This document shows, piece after piece, positions 26,729-35,181 of a stretch of 64,000 nt of DNA; the stretch's first letter is position 1, and each line of letters opens with the position of its first letter. The stretch spans positions 1,364,001 through 1,428,000 of the forward strand of contig NZ_CP025938.1 in assembly GCF_002893765.1 (NCBI RefSeq), written 5' to 3'. The notes under the pieces were generated by a model. The model saw only the letters and a program-made list of their open reading frames with translations, was not told the origin of the DNA and did not search any database. This stretch comes from Tamlana carrageenivorans (lineage in GTDB: Bacteria > Bacteroidota > Bacteroidia > Flavobacteriales > Flavobacteriaceae). Both the position numbers and the translations under genes were made by a program.

Positions 26729-28207
26729 TTAGTTATCTTGCTCGAAAGCATGAATCGTTTCGTATTTTGATTTTAAATATTTAGAGGTTATTATACCCAA
26801 TAACTTGTCGTGTAAAACAACACCAATAATCCCCAAACCAGCAATTATAGCACAAGCATATTCAAAATTTAAAAAATAATAAAGTATGGCGAAAATAACC
26901 ATAGGCACCACAAGTAATGGAATACCTATTAACCATTGCACAGCACCTGTACCCTGATAGTTGAACGCAGCCTTTTGATTAAGATCTATCTTTTTTCGAT
27001 TATATGAACCACCATAAAGCATCACATGGGTATTCACCCCAACATTGTAAATGGCTGAAGCAAAATGGGCCAATAGAATTTTCCAACCAAAATACACATA
27101 AGGAATTCCTATAACGAAAAGGATAATCACACTAAGTGCCATTAAGGTAAATTTGGATTTTAAATACTTTTCATATTTAATATTCTGACTCATTAAAAGC
27201 TTGTAATACGTGCTATCCCAAGCCGGAATAAATTGTCCGAAATTGATTAAAAAACTCCCTGTAGAAAAAACTCCTATAAAGATGTACATCCAAGGTGCAT
27301 TTATATACCTTTCATTCGTATAAAAAAACAAACCATAAAACAGCCCAAGAAGCAACATCCAAACGGAAGATTTTGTGCGTTTATTACGCCAGATTAATTT
27401 TAAATCCAGTTGCATAAATGGCGCAATATCACCAAAATAATTAGTCCATTCTAAATTGGATGCTTTTACCTCTTCAACCTTGTTTTTCAACCCACTATCT
27501 AAAAATATTTTTTGGCGAAGCATCTTAAAATTTATACGATATAAGACTCCTAAAACCAAAATAGGAACTATTATAAAAATAGGATTTTCATAAATGGCAT
27601 AAAATGCTTTTCCGAATAGATTTGAAAAGGATATAATTTGAAAATAATCTAAGCCAAATAACACCGAACAAATGGCAACTATGGGCAATGCCGACAGTTC
27701 ATTTTGAGCACTAAGACTCTCAATAATAAAATTTAAAAAGTTAACTATTAAAGTGAGTAGTAGCAAAGCTAACATCCAGATGATGACGTTACCCGTTAGA
27801 TAACCATTAGAAATTAAAGTCAGTCCAAAAGGAATTACAGCAAATAAAGGTAAAAAGTTAAAAAATGCTACCGCCGACTTCCACAACACATAATTAACGA
27901 TTTTATGACGTTTAATAGGCAGGGTTAGCAAGGGTTTTACCGACATTACCGGGAGTTTCTGAAAAAAGAAACGCATAACTAAATCGCCTAAAAACCAGTA
28001 AAACAAATAGCTATTTACAACAAATAACGGCTCTTGGTTGGGAAAGGTATCCTTTAAAATAAAAAAAGCTGAAATACCAAGACCCAAAAACATGACCATA
28101 AAATACAATGCAAAAAAGCCCATTACAATTTTCAAGCCTAAGCTTTTACCAAAACTTGCTGATCTTAAAAAAGACTTCCACTCTAAACTCAAAAAAAGTT
28201 TTAGCAT
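26729..28207 (-). CDS. DUF5687 family ABC permease
   Basis: About 492 residues with around 12 hydrophobic helices and the N-terminal LSLEWKSFLRSASFGKSL that marks DUF5687, a Bacteroidota membrane family paired with ABC ATPases. The ATG at 28207 (MLKLFLSLEW) is preferred; an 18-codon upstream extension would overlap the DUF2059 gene. One base separates it from the DUF2059 stop, and the ATPase follows, so the three form one operon. Confidence 0.85.
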   Translation of the reverse strand: MLKLFLSLEWKSFLRSASFGKSLGLKIVMGFFALYFMVMFLGLGISAFFILKDTFPNQEPLFVVNSYLFYWFLGDLVMRFFFQKLPVMSVKPLLTLPIKRHKIVNYVLWKSAVAFFNFLPLFAVIPFGLTLISNGYLTGNVIIWMLALLLLTLIVNFLNFIIESLSAQNELSALPIVAICSVLFGLDYFQIISFSNLFGKAFYAIYENPIFIIVPILVLGVLYRINFKMLRQKIFLDSGLKNKVEEVKASNLEWTNYFGDIAPFMQLDLKLIWRNKRTKSSVWMLLLGLFYGLFFYTNERYINAPWMYIFIGVFSTGSFLINFGQFIPAWDSTYYKLLMSQNIKYEKYLKSKFTLMALSVIILFVIGIPYVYFGWKILLAHFASAIYNVGVNTHVMLYGGSYNRKKIDLNQKAAFNYQGTGAVQWLIGIPLLVVPMVIFAILYYFLNFEYACAIIAGLGIIGVVLHDKLLGIITSKYLKSKYETIHAFEQDN

Positions 28208-28208
28208 G

Positions 28209-28610
28209 TTATTGGTATTTATTTGCAACATCACGCACCCCCATAGCCCAATTTTGCCCAAGCATCATGGCTTTTTGAGTCATTTGCAATTGCTTTGACG
28301 ACAATTTTTTACCTAATGGTGTCTGATAAAAGGCAATTAAATCTTTTATTTCTTTTTGGGTAAATTCACTCATATACAAATCGGCCATCTGATCGTATAG
28401 TGTTTTTAAAGTGCCTTCTGCCTCCTTAGTATAGGCCTCTTTTTTTTCAGCAGGTACCGTAGCACCTAATTGCTCTATGGCAGCATCAAACGCCGAAGTT
28501 GCACCTGTAAGCTTTATAAACTCAATGGCTTCATTTTTAAAATCATCATTAGTCTGAGCTTGAACAAAACTCACAACAAGTAAAAGGGAGGCTAAAAGGA
28601 AATTTTTCAT
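28209..28610 (-). CDS. DUF2059 family exported protein
   Basis: 133 residues: a signal peptide (KNFLLASLLLVVSFVQAQ), then a helical DUF2059 domain (LYMSEFTQKEIKDLIAFYQT, GKKLSSKQLQMTQ). Function of the family is unknown. Start at 28610 is chosen because the open frame upstream runs into IS982. It is the first gene of the operon with the DUF5687 permease and the ATPase. IS982 sits 36 bases upstream of its ATG and separates it from the likely native promoter beyond 29632. Confidence 0.85.
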   Translation of the reverse strand: MKNFLLASLLLVVSFVQAQTNDDFKNEAIEFIKLTGATSAFDAAIEQLGATVPAEKKEAYTKEAEGTLKTLYDQMADLYMSEFTQKEIKDLIAFYQTPLGKKLSSKQLQMTQKAMMLGQNWAMGVRDVANKYQ

Positions 28611-28646
28611 TTTTAAAAGTGAATTAATTAGTTTATTATTATAGGT

Positions 28647-29626
28647 AACCCGTTGTGCATTATGATTTAAAAGAAAAAAGTTGTTCATCTTACTGAAAAT
28701 CAGTAAATTGATTTAACTACAAATCATTAATAATGAACAACTTGAGTGCAAATTACGAAAGAATATTGGAAGTATTAAGAAAAATATCGAAAGAACAACT
28801 TTTAAGTTATCAAAGACGACAACCAAAGCTTAGTGATTTAGAACTTATCAGTTTGAGTCTTACTGCCGAATTTATGGGAATAGATAGTGAAAATGACCTT
28901 TTTAGAAAACTTCCAGATTCCCTATTATCAAAAATAGAGAGAAGTGTCTACAATAGAAGAAGACGAAAACTAGTTAATACGCTCAACAGTATCAGGTTAA
29001 GCTTAGCTTCCCATTTTAATGAATTTGAAGATTATTTTGTAGTAGATAGTATGCCTTTAGAAGTTTGTAAATTATCACGCAGTTCTCGTTCAAAGATTTG
29101 TAAAGAAAACACTTATGCATTTCCAGATAAAGGTTATTGTGCAGCTCAAAGTTCTAATTATTACGGCTATAAACTGCACGCTGTTTGTTCTGTAAATGGT
29201 GTCTTTCAAAGTATCGATTTGAGTCCAGCATCTGTACACAATATTAATTATCTTAAAGATATTAAGATGCAAATAAGCGATTGTACATTAATTGGTGATA
29301 AAGGCTATTTATCAACAGAAATACAGCTTAACTTGTTTGAAACCTGTAATATAACGCTAAATACACCTATGAGAAGCAATCAAAAAAATTACAAAGTACA
29401 GCCTTATGTATTTAGAAAAAAGAGGAAAAGGATAGAAACATTATTTTCACAACTTTGTGACCAATTTATGATAAGACGCAATTATGCTAAAACTTTTGAA
29501 GGTTTTAAAACAAGAATCGTAGCTAAGATAACTGCTTTAACAACTATTCAGTATATCAATAAGTTTATTTTTGGGAGAAACATTAATAATATTAAAATTA
29601 GCATTATTTAAAATGCACAACGGGTT
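28647..29626 (+). mobile_element. IS982-family element, intact, with 6-bp target duplication
   Basis: A 980-bp element with inverted repeats AACCCGTTGTGCATT at the left and its complement AATGCACAACGGGTT at the right. The target ATAGGT is duplicated at 28641-28646 and 29627-29632. Its transposase gene is full length. This is the reference copy for the deleted copy at 34031 and the stump at 31021. Confidence 0.95.
28733..29611 (+). CDS. IS982-family transposase, full length
   Basis: 292 residues. The N-terminal helix-turn-helix-like region (about 1-85) is followed by the IS982 DDE domain with VVDSMPLEVC (first Asp), LIGDKGYLST (second Asp) and KRIETLFSQLCDQF (Glu), the family's signature. There is no lesion. 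Several near-identical copies in 6 kb suggest recent activity. Confidence 0.96.
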   Translation: MNNLSANYERILEVLRKISKEQLLSYQRRQPKLSDLELISLSLTAEFMGIDSENDLFRKLPDSLLSKIERSVYNRRRRKLVNTLNSIRLSLASHFNEFEDYFVVDSMPLEVCKLSRSSRSKICKENTYAFPDKGYCAAQSSNYYGYKLHAVCSVNGVFQSIDLSPASVHNINYLKDIKMQISDCTLIGDKGYLSTEIQLNLFETCNITLNTPMRSNQKNYKVQPYVFRKKRKRIETLFSQLCDQFMIRRNYAKTFEGFKTRIVAKITALTTIQYINKFIFGRNINNIKISII

Positions 29627-29680
29627 ATAGGTATTTAAATTCTACAAAAGTTATAATTTTTAAAACAAATTATTGGTTTC

Positions 29681-31024
29681 AAACCAATAGCGTCCAAAAC
29701 GCTTAAAAAGAGAAAGGGATTTTGTATCTCAAAATATTATTTTTGAGTTGCACAACAAAAAACAACCTTTCTCCATGACAAATATAACATTGTTCTCTCA
29801 GATAATCTCCAAATTAGACCGTTCTAGTTTTTCTAAACTTGTAAAAGCCAAGGGAACAGATAAACATCAAAAAGGATTTAATAGTTGGACACATTTAGTC
29901 TCCATGTTGTTTTGTCAATTTGCAAAAAGTCAATCCGTCCGAGATATAAGTAATGGACTTCGCTCTGCCACAGGAAACCTTAATCATTTAGGCATACAGA
30001 AAGCACCTTCTAAATCAACGATAAGCTATCAAAACAAACATCGAGACTGGACGCTTTATCGAGATTACTACTATGTTCTTTTAAAAAGTTTTGGACAGCA
30101 CCCTCACTTAAAACGTGTTAAATTCAAAATTAAATCCAAGATATTTCTATTAGATTCTACAACGATAAGTCTATGTTTAAGTCTCTTTGATTGGGCAAAA
30201 TACAAAACCCACAAAGGAGCTGTAAAAATGCACACCTTGCTTGATTATGATGGTAATTTACCGCACTATGTAAATATTAGCGATGGTAAAACAGCAGATA
30301 ATAAAGGAGCTTACGATATTCCTTTGATTAGCCGTTCGGTTATTGTCGCAGATCGATTTTATAATGATTTTTCGTTACTTAACGTTTGGGACAGCAACCA
30401 AGTGTTTTTTGTAATTAGGCACAAAGAAAACATCCAATTTAAGAGTATTAAAGAAAAAGAATTGCCAGAAAATAGACATCATCATGTTTTAAAAGATGAA
30501 ATCATTGAGCTAACAGGGGCTAAATCAAAAACAAAATACCCAAAGAAGCTACGTAGAATAGCTGTATGGGACGATAAAAATAACCAGGAAATAGAACTTA
30601 TTACCAACCAAATGTCTTAGACAGCAAACACAATTAGCCAACTCTACAAAGCTAGATGGGATATTGAGATATTCTTTAGAGACATCAAACAACAGCTACA
30701 TATTAAATCGTTTATAGGAACTTCTGAAAATGCCGTAATGATACAAATATGGACGGCTCTTATTACTATACTCATCCTAAAAGCCTTAAAAGCAAATGCA
30801 AAATATAATTGGTACTTGTCCAATTTAGTAGCTTTTATAAGACTTAACCTTTTTGTCAAAGTGGATTTGCAAAAATGGATTGATAGCCCTTTTAACGAGC
30901 AGCCTCCCCCCAAACAAAATTATACACAAGGGGTTCTTTTTTGAAAAAGATAAAAAACATGGCTAATTACCAGTAAAATCGTTGACTTTTGATTAGATCA
31001 AAAATGTTTAGGACAGGATTGGTT
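29681..31024 (+). mobile_element. IS4-like element (DUF4372 type) with nonsense mutation
   Basis: About 1.34 kb. The left end AAACCAATagcGTCCAAAAC at 29681 and the reverse complement of the right end at 31005-31024 (AAACCAATcctGTCCTAAAC) agree at 16 of 20 positions. The right end runs straight into the IS982 3' stump, while the left flank is unrelated, so one side has been rearranged since insertion. Confidence 0.75.
29775..30944 (+). pseudogene. IS4-like transposase interrupted by an amber codon
   Basis: The frame starts at MTNITLFSQIISKLDRSSF (ATG at 29775). It contains the DUF4372 N-terminal domain (about 1-75), then FLLDSTTISLCLSLFDWAKY (Asp) and VIVADRFYNDFSL (Asp). It stops at TAG 30618-30620 just after TNQMS. 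The same frame continues at once with TANTISQLYKARWDIEIFF (catalytic Glu region) to the stop at 30942-30944. Homologues usually carry a Trp or similar residue here, so TGG to TAG is the likely mutation. Without readthrough the C-terminal catalytic Glu is lost. Confidence 0.88.
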
Positions 31025-31146
31025 TTAAAACAAGAATCGTAGCTAAGATAACTGCTTTAACAACTATTCAGTATATCAATAAGTTTATTTTTGGGAGAAA
31101 CATTAATAATATTAAAATTAGCATTATTTAAAATGCACAACGGGTT
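31021..31146 (+). mobile_element. 126-bp 3' stump of IS982
   Basis: Bases 31021-31146 repeat 29501-29626 of the intact IS982, from GGTTTTAAAACAAG through the right inverted repeat ending CGGGTT. Everything 5' of this is absent, replaced by the IS4-like element. It ends 21 bases before the first CRISPR repeat, in the place where a leader would be expected. Confidence 0.93.
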
Positions 31147-31167
31147 TTATAACATTCATCATTATAT

Positions 31168-33569
31168 GTTGTGAATTGATTTCAAATTGTATTTTTACGT
31201 GAGCAATCACAAGCAACTCTAACCGCTGCACTTACCTCGGCTTGTTGTGAATTGATTTCAAATTGTATTTTTACGTGAGCAATCACAAGTTTACAAACCA
31301 TTTATTTTCTTCTGCATCGTTGTGAATTGATTTCAAATTGTATTTTTACGTGAGCAATCACAAGTTAAATCAATCCAAATCAAAATACGATGTTGTTGTG
31401 AATTGATTTCAAATTGTATTTTTACGTGAGCAATCACAAGGATGTAGTAACCGATTTAGTTGTTGAACCTGGTTGTGAATTGATTTCAAATTGTATTTTT
31501 ACGTGAGCAATCACAAGTTTCGAGGTAAAAACAAAAGGAGATTTTAAGTTGTGAATTGATTTCAAATTGTATTTTTACGTGAGCAATCACAAGAGAAAAA
31601 GAGGCTGAAAGGTTAGAACTTCAGTTGTGAATTGATTTCAAATTGTATTTTTACGTGAGCAATCACAAGTAATTGATTTCGTTTCATTTTTTTTATAGAG
31701 TTGTGAATTGATTTCAAATTGTATTTTTACGTGAGCAATCACAAGGGACATCTAAAAGTCCTGAAGGTAGTTCCAGTTGTGAATTGATTTCAAATTGTAT
31801 TTTTACGTGAGCAATCACAAGTAGATTCTATTCTGCTACTGATGTAACTTTGTTGTGAATTGATTTCAAATTGTATTTTTACGTGAGCAATCACAAGGCA
31901 GAAGAGCAGGTAAGTGATCCAAATACTGTTGTGAATTGATTTCAAATTGTATTTTTACGTGAGCAATCACAAGAATTCCAATTTTTAAAATTCCTTTATA
32001 TACGTTGTGAATTGATTTCAAATTGTATTTTTACGTGAGCAATCACAAGCATGTTTCTAATTATAGTTGCGCTGCCTGAGTTGTGAATTGATTTCAAATT
32101 GTATTTTTACGTGAGCAATCACAAGGTAAATTTTAAAGACGACGAAAAATGGTGTGTTGTGAATTGATTTCAAATTGTATTTTTACGTGAGCAATCACAA
32201 GATCCAAATTGGAAAAAACTTAAAAAAAGCAGTTGTGAATTGATTTCAAATTGTATTTTTACGTGAGCAATCACAAGCATCTAAAACCCATGTTGTCACA
32301 CCTGCTAGTTGTGAATTGATTTCAAATTGTATTTTTACGTGAGCAATCACAAGTTGGTAGGTTTTAATCCCTTCAAATTGGATGTTGTGAATTGATTTCA
32401 AATTGTATTTTTACGTGAGCAATCACAAGTTTCGATGCTTTTAAAAGTTTGGCTTTATAGTTGTGAATTGATTTCAAATTGTATTTTTACGTGAGCAATC
32501 ACAAGATAAGTAAATTATACATGCTTAGAGCTTCAGTTGTGAATTGATTTCAAATTGTATTTTTACGTGAGCAATCACAAGTTGATAATTTTAAAAATAA
32601 CAGATATGACAGTTGTGAATTGATTTCAAATTGTATTTTTACGTGAGCAATCACAAGACTATTAGAGGTTTGCATTATCAATTAGTTGTTGTGAATTGAT
32701 TTCAAATTGTATTTTTACGTGAGCAATCACAAGCCGAATATTTGAATTGAGTAAGGATGTGTTGTTGTGAATTGATTTCAAATTGTATTTTTACGTGAGC
32801 AATCACAAGTGCAATTAGCTTAAACACAGAGGGGCTGAAGTTGTGAATTGATTTCAAATTGTATTTTTACGTGAGCAATCACAAGGAACTCTCCAGAATG
32901 GGATGAGATTAAGCAGTTGTGAATTGATTTCAAATTGTATTTTTACGTGAGCAATCACAAGACCCCACAACAGCAGGGTATCAGCAGTTAGGTTGTGAAT
33001 TGATTTCAAATTGTATTTTTACGTGAGCAATCACAAGTAAGGTGCAGTTTTATTTTGACCAAGGTTAGTTGTGAATTGATTTCAAATTGTATTTTTACGT
33101 GAGCAATCACAAGATCAGTTGTGTTTTCAATTTATGAATAAAAGTTGTGAATTGATTTCAAATTGTATTTTTACGTGAGCAATCACAAGTTTGTCATTTT
33201 ATGATACATCACGTAAACAGTTGTGAATTGATTTCAAATTGTATTTTTACGTGAGCAATCACAAGGCACACAGAGTTGTAAGTCCAATGCTACTAGTTGT
33301 GAATTGATTTCAAATTGTATTTTTACGTGAGCAATCACAAGAGAAACTCCGTTTTCAACGAAATTAATAGTGTTGTGAATTGATTTCAAATTGTATTTTT
33401 ACGTGAGCAATCACAAGCTTATCGATTGAAGCTATGCACCACAAATAGTTGTGAATTGATTTCAAATTGTATTTTTACGTGAGCAATCACAAGTTGCTCT
33501 GCTCCGTCCGTAACTCTAAGCGGGTTGTGAATTGATTTCAAATTGTATTTTTACGTGAGCAATCACAAG
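31168..33569 (+). CRISPR. CRISPR array: 32 repeats of 46 bp, 31 spacers
   Basis: Repeats start at 31168 and then mostly every 76 bases up to 33524. Each is 46 bp, starts GTTGTGAATTGATTTC and ends GTGAGCAATCACAAG, and I found no variant, even in the first and last copies. Spacers are 30 bp except one of 29 (31290) and one of 31 (31441), and all differ. Length, the GTTGTG start and the 30-bp spacers fit type II-C loci of Bacteroidota. Repeat ends can pair (TTGTGA..TTG with CAA..TCACAA). Plus-strand transcription is supported by the terminator at 33572. No cas9, cas1 or tracrRNA anti-repeat is seen in the window; only a cas2 stump remains at 33779. Confidence 0.98.
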
Positions 33570-33571
33570 GT

Positions 33572-33617
33572 CAATCCCCAAAACTTTAGTCAAATAAAGG
33601 TTTGGGGATTGTTTTTT
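33572..33617 (+). terminator. Terminator of the CRISPR array transcript
   Basis: CAATCCCCAAAaCTTTA, a 6-base loop, then TAAAGgTTTGGGGATTG gives a 16- to 17-bp stem followed by TTTTTT. It begins 2 bases after the last repeat. The T-run lies only on the plus strand, which sets the array's reading direction as left to right. Confidence 0.92.
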
Positions 33618-33683
33618 AGAATGAAAAAAAGTAGCCCAATAATATAGGTATTAAAAAATAAATTTAAGTTTTAAAATTCTAAA

Positions 33684-33766
33684 CTGGGGTGTTCGAACGG
33701 AGTCGAGAACAATATAATTGTATCTAATTACACGCATAACATCACGACTCCGCTTGAAGCACCTTT
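33684..33766. repeat. Imperfect inverted repeat pair around CGGAGTCG
   Basis: GGTGTTCGAACGGAGTCGAGA (left arm) and TCACGACTCCGCTTGAAGCACC (right arm) can pair with a few mismatches around a loop of about 35 bases. It lies between the array terminator and the cas2 stump. It may be a mobile palindrome; no gene is visible here. Confidence 0.5.
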
Positions 33767-33778
33767 AAAAAGGTAATT

Positions 33779-33943
33779 TTAAAATAATTCTAATTGCTGG
33801 GTAACACCCGGTAAATCGGTAGGCTTTTTACCGTGAAACAGCTCCATATTACCAAACTGTTTATCGGTAATACACAAAACTCCTATTTTTCCGTGCTTAG
33901 GCAAGGCCTTTTTAACTCTTTTAATATGCACATTAGCATTTGG
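33779..33943 (-). pseudogene. cas2: C-terminal remnant of cas2 (type II-C style)
   Basis: On the minus strand 54 codons end at a TAA (33779-33781): NANVHIKRVKKALPKHGKIG, VLCITDKQFGNMELFHGKK and a final QQLELF. These match the C-terminal half of Bacteroidota Cas2 proteins (HIKRVK..LP..GK...ITDKQFG..E.F.GKK...QQLELF). Cas2 forms the Cas1-Cas2 integrase that adds spacers. The frame is cut at 33943, and the next bases are an IS21-type terminus, so the first half is gone. Position next to the array, converging with it, is the usual II-C order. Recognition is from memory of the family. Confidence 0.85.
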
Positions 33944-33944
33944 C

Positions 33945-33990
33945 TATTTCGGAGTGACCATGCCACGTATTTCGGTCAAACCGTGCCACT
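33945..33990. mobile_element. IS21-type terminus remnant (two tandem 23-bp units)
   Basis: Two direct copies, TATTTCGGagtgaccATGCCAC at 33945 and TATTTCGGtcaaaccGTGCCAC at 33968, are 23 bases apart. Tandemly repeated ends of this kind are typical of IS21-family elements. No istA or istB gene is left. The remnant abuts the broken end of cas2, so this element likely caused the truncation. Confidence 0.65.
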
Positions 33991-34030
33991 TTAAGAGATC
34001 ATACAATAATAGTTAAATTTAATTAATACT

Positions 34031-34861
34031 ACCCGTTGTGCATTATGATTTAAAAGAAAAAAGTTGTTCATCTTACTGAAAATCAGTAAATTGATTTAAC
34101 TACAAATCATTAATAATGAACAACTTGAGTGCAAATTACGAAAGAATATTGGAAGTATTAAGAAAAATATCGAAAGAACAACTTTTAAGTTATCAAAGAC
34201 GAAAACTAGTTAATAAGCTCAACAGTATCAGGTTAAGCTTAGCTTCCCATTTTAATGAATTTGAAGATTATTTTGTAGTAGATAGTATGCCTTTAGAAGT
34301 TTGTAAATTATCACGCAGTTCTCGTTCAAAGATTTGTAAAGAAAACACTTATGCATTTCCAGATAAAGGTTATTGTGCAGCTCAAAGTTCTAATTATTAC
34401 GGTTATAAACTGCACGCTGTTTGTTCTGTAAATGGTGTCTTTCAAAGTATCGATTTGAGTCCAGCATCTGTACACGATATTAATTATCTTAAAGATATTA
34501 AGATGCAAATAAGCGATTGTACATTAATTGGTGATAAAGGCTATTTATCAACAGAAATACAGCTTAACTTGTTTGAAACCTGTAATATAACGCTAAATAC
34601 ACCTATGAGAAGCAATCAAAAAAATTACAAAGTACAGCCTTATGTATTTAGAAAAAAGAGGAAAAGGATAGAAACATTATTTTCACAACTTTGTGACCAA
34701 TTTATGATAAGACGCAATTATGCTAAAACTTTTGAAGGTTTTAAAACAAGAATCGTAGCTAAGATAACTGCTTTAACAACTATTCAGTATATCAATAAGT
34801 TTATTTTTGGGAGAAACATTAATAATATTAAAATTAACATTATTTAAAATGCACAACGGGT
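34031..34861 (+). mobile_element. IS982 copy with internal 147-bp deletion
   Basis: Both inverted repeats (ACCCGTTGTGCATT and its complement) are present, but the element is 147 bp shorter than the copy at 28647. The flanks (TAATACT at the left, TAAATGC at the right) show no target duplication, so the ends have been recombined or the insertion is old. Confidence 0.92.
34116..34847 (+). pseudogene. Internally deleted IS982 transposase
   Basis: 243 codons in frame. It equals the intact 292-residue copy except that 49 residues (from about QPKLSD to the YNRRR before KLVN) are missing and a few substitutions exist (for example Thr to Lys, Asn to Asp). The deletion joins two copies of AAGACGA that are 147 bp apart in the intact element. 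DDE residues remain, but the DNA-binding N-terminal part is disrupted, so it is probably inactive. Confidence 0.9.
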
Positions 34862-35117
34862 TAAATGCATTATAATACTGTAAACAACATAAAGGTTTAG
34901 CTATTTATACTTAGGGTATAATGAGCAGTCCTATTTAGTTATTCGTGTTGCACGGACTACAACCTTAAATCCGTAGGTTGTAGTATTTTGCTTAGCTGTA
35001 ATGATTTTTAGTAGTATTTCTCATTTTTTCAGGTGTTAAATGTTTGAAGTTTTTAAGGTTCTTGTGTTTGTGTTTGAACTGCTTGCTTACACAAGGAAGC
35101 TACTGTATATAGGACAG

Positions 35118-35147
35118 CCCCAACTTTGTTGGGGTTTAATTTTTTTC
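35118..35147 (+). terminator. Terminator inside the IS1380 element
   Basis: CCCCAAC-ttt-GTTGGGG is followed by TTTAATTTTTTT on the plus strand. It would stop transcription entering the element from the left against the transposase gene, a common arrangement in insertion sequences. The rest of 34985-35181 shows no gene I can support. Confidence 0.75.
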
Positions 35148-35181
35148 ACACTAAACTGTTGGAGCTTGACACTTTTTTTGG

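Noticed and set aside
31168..33569. Self-targeting spacers against this window
   Set aside because: I compared spacers by eye with the features here and saw no match; a real search of the genome and of phage databases is needed.
33570..34030. tracrRNA next to the array
   Set aside because: No anti-repeat to the 46-bp repeat is visible in this gap; the hairpin at 33572 lacks repeat complementarity and fits a terminator.
34863..35181. Minus-strand frame near 35010-35090 as a gene remnant
   Set aside because: It lies inside the IS1380 boundaries, is Lys/His-rich and short, and has no start or family.
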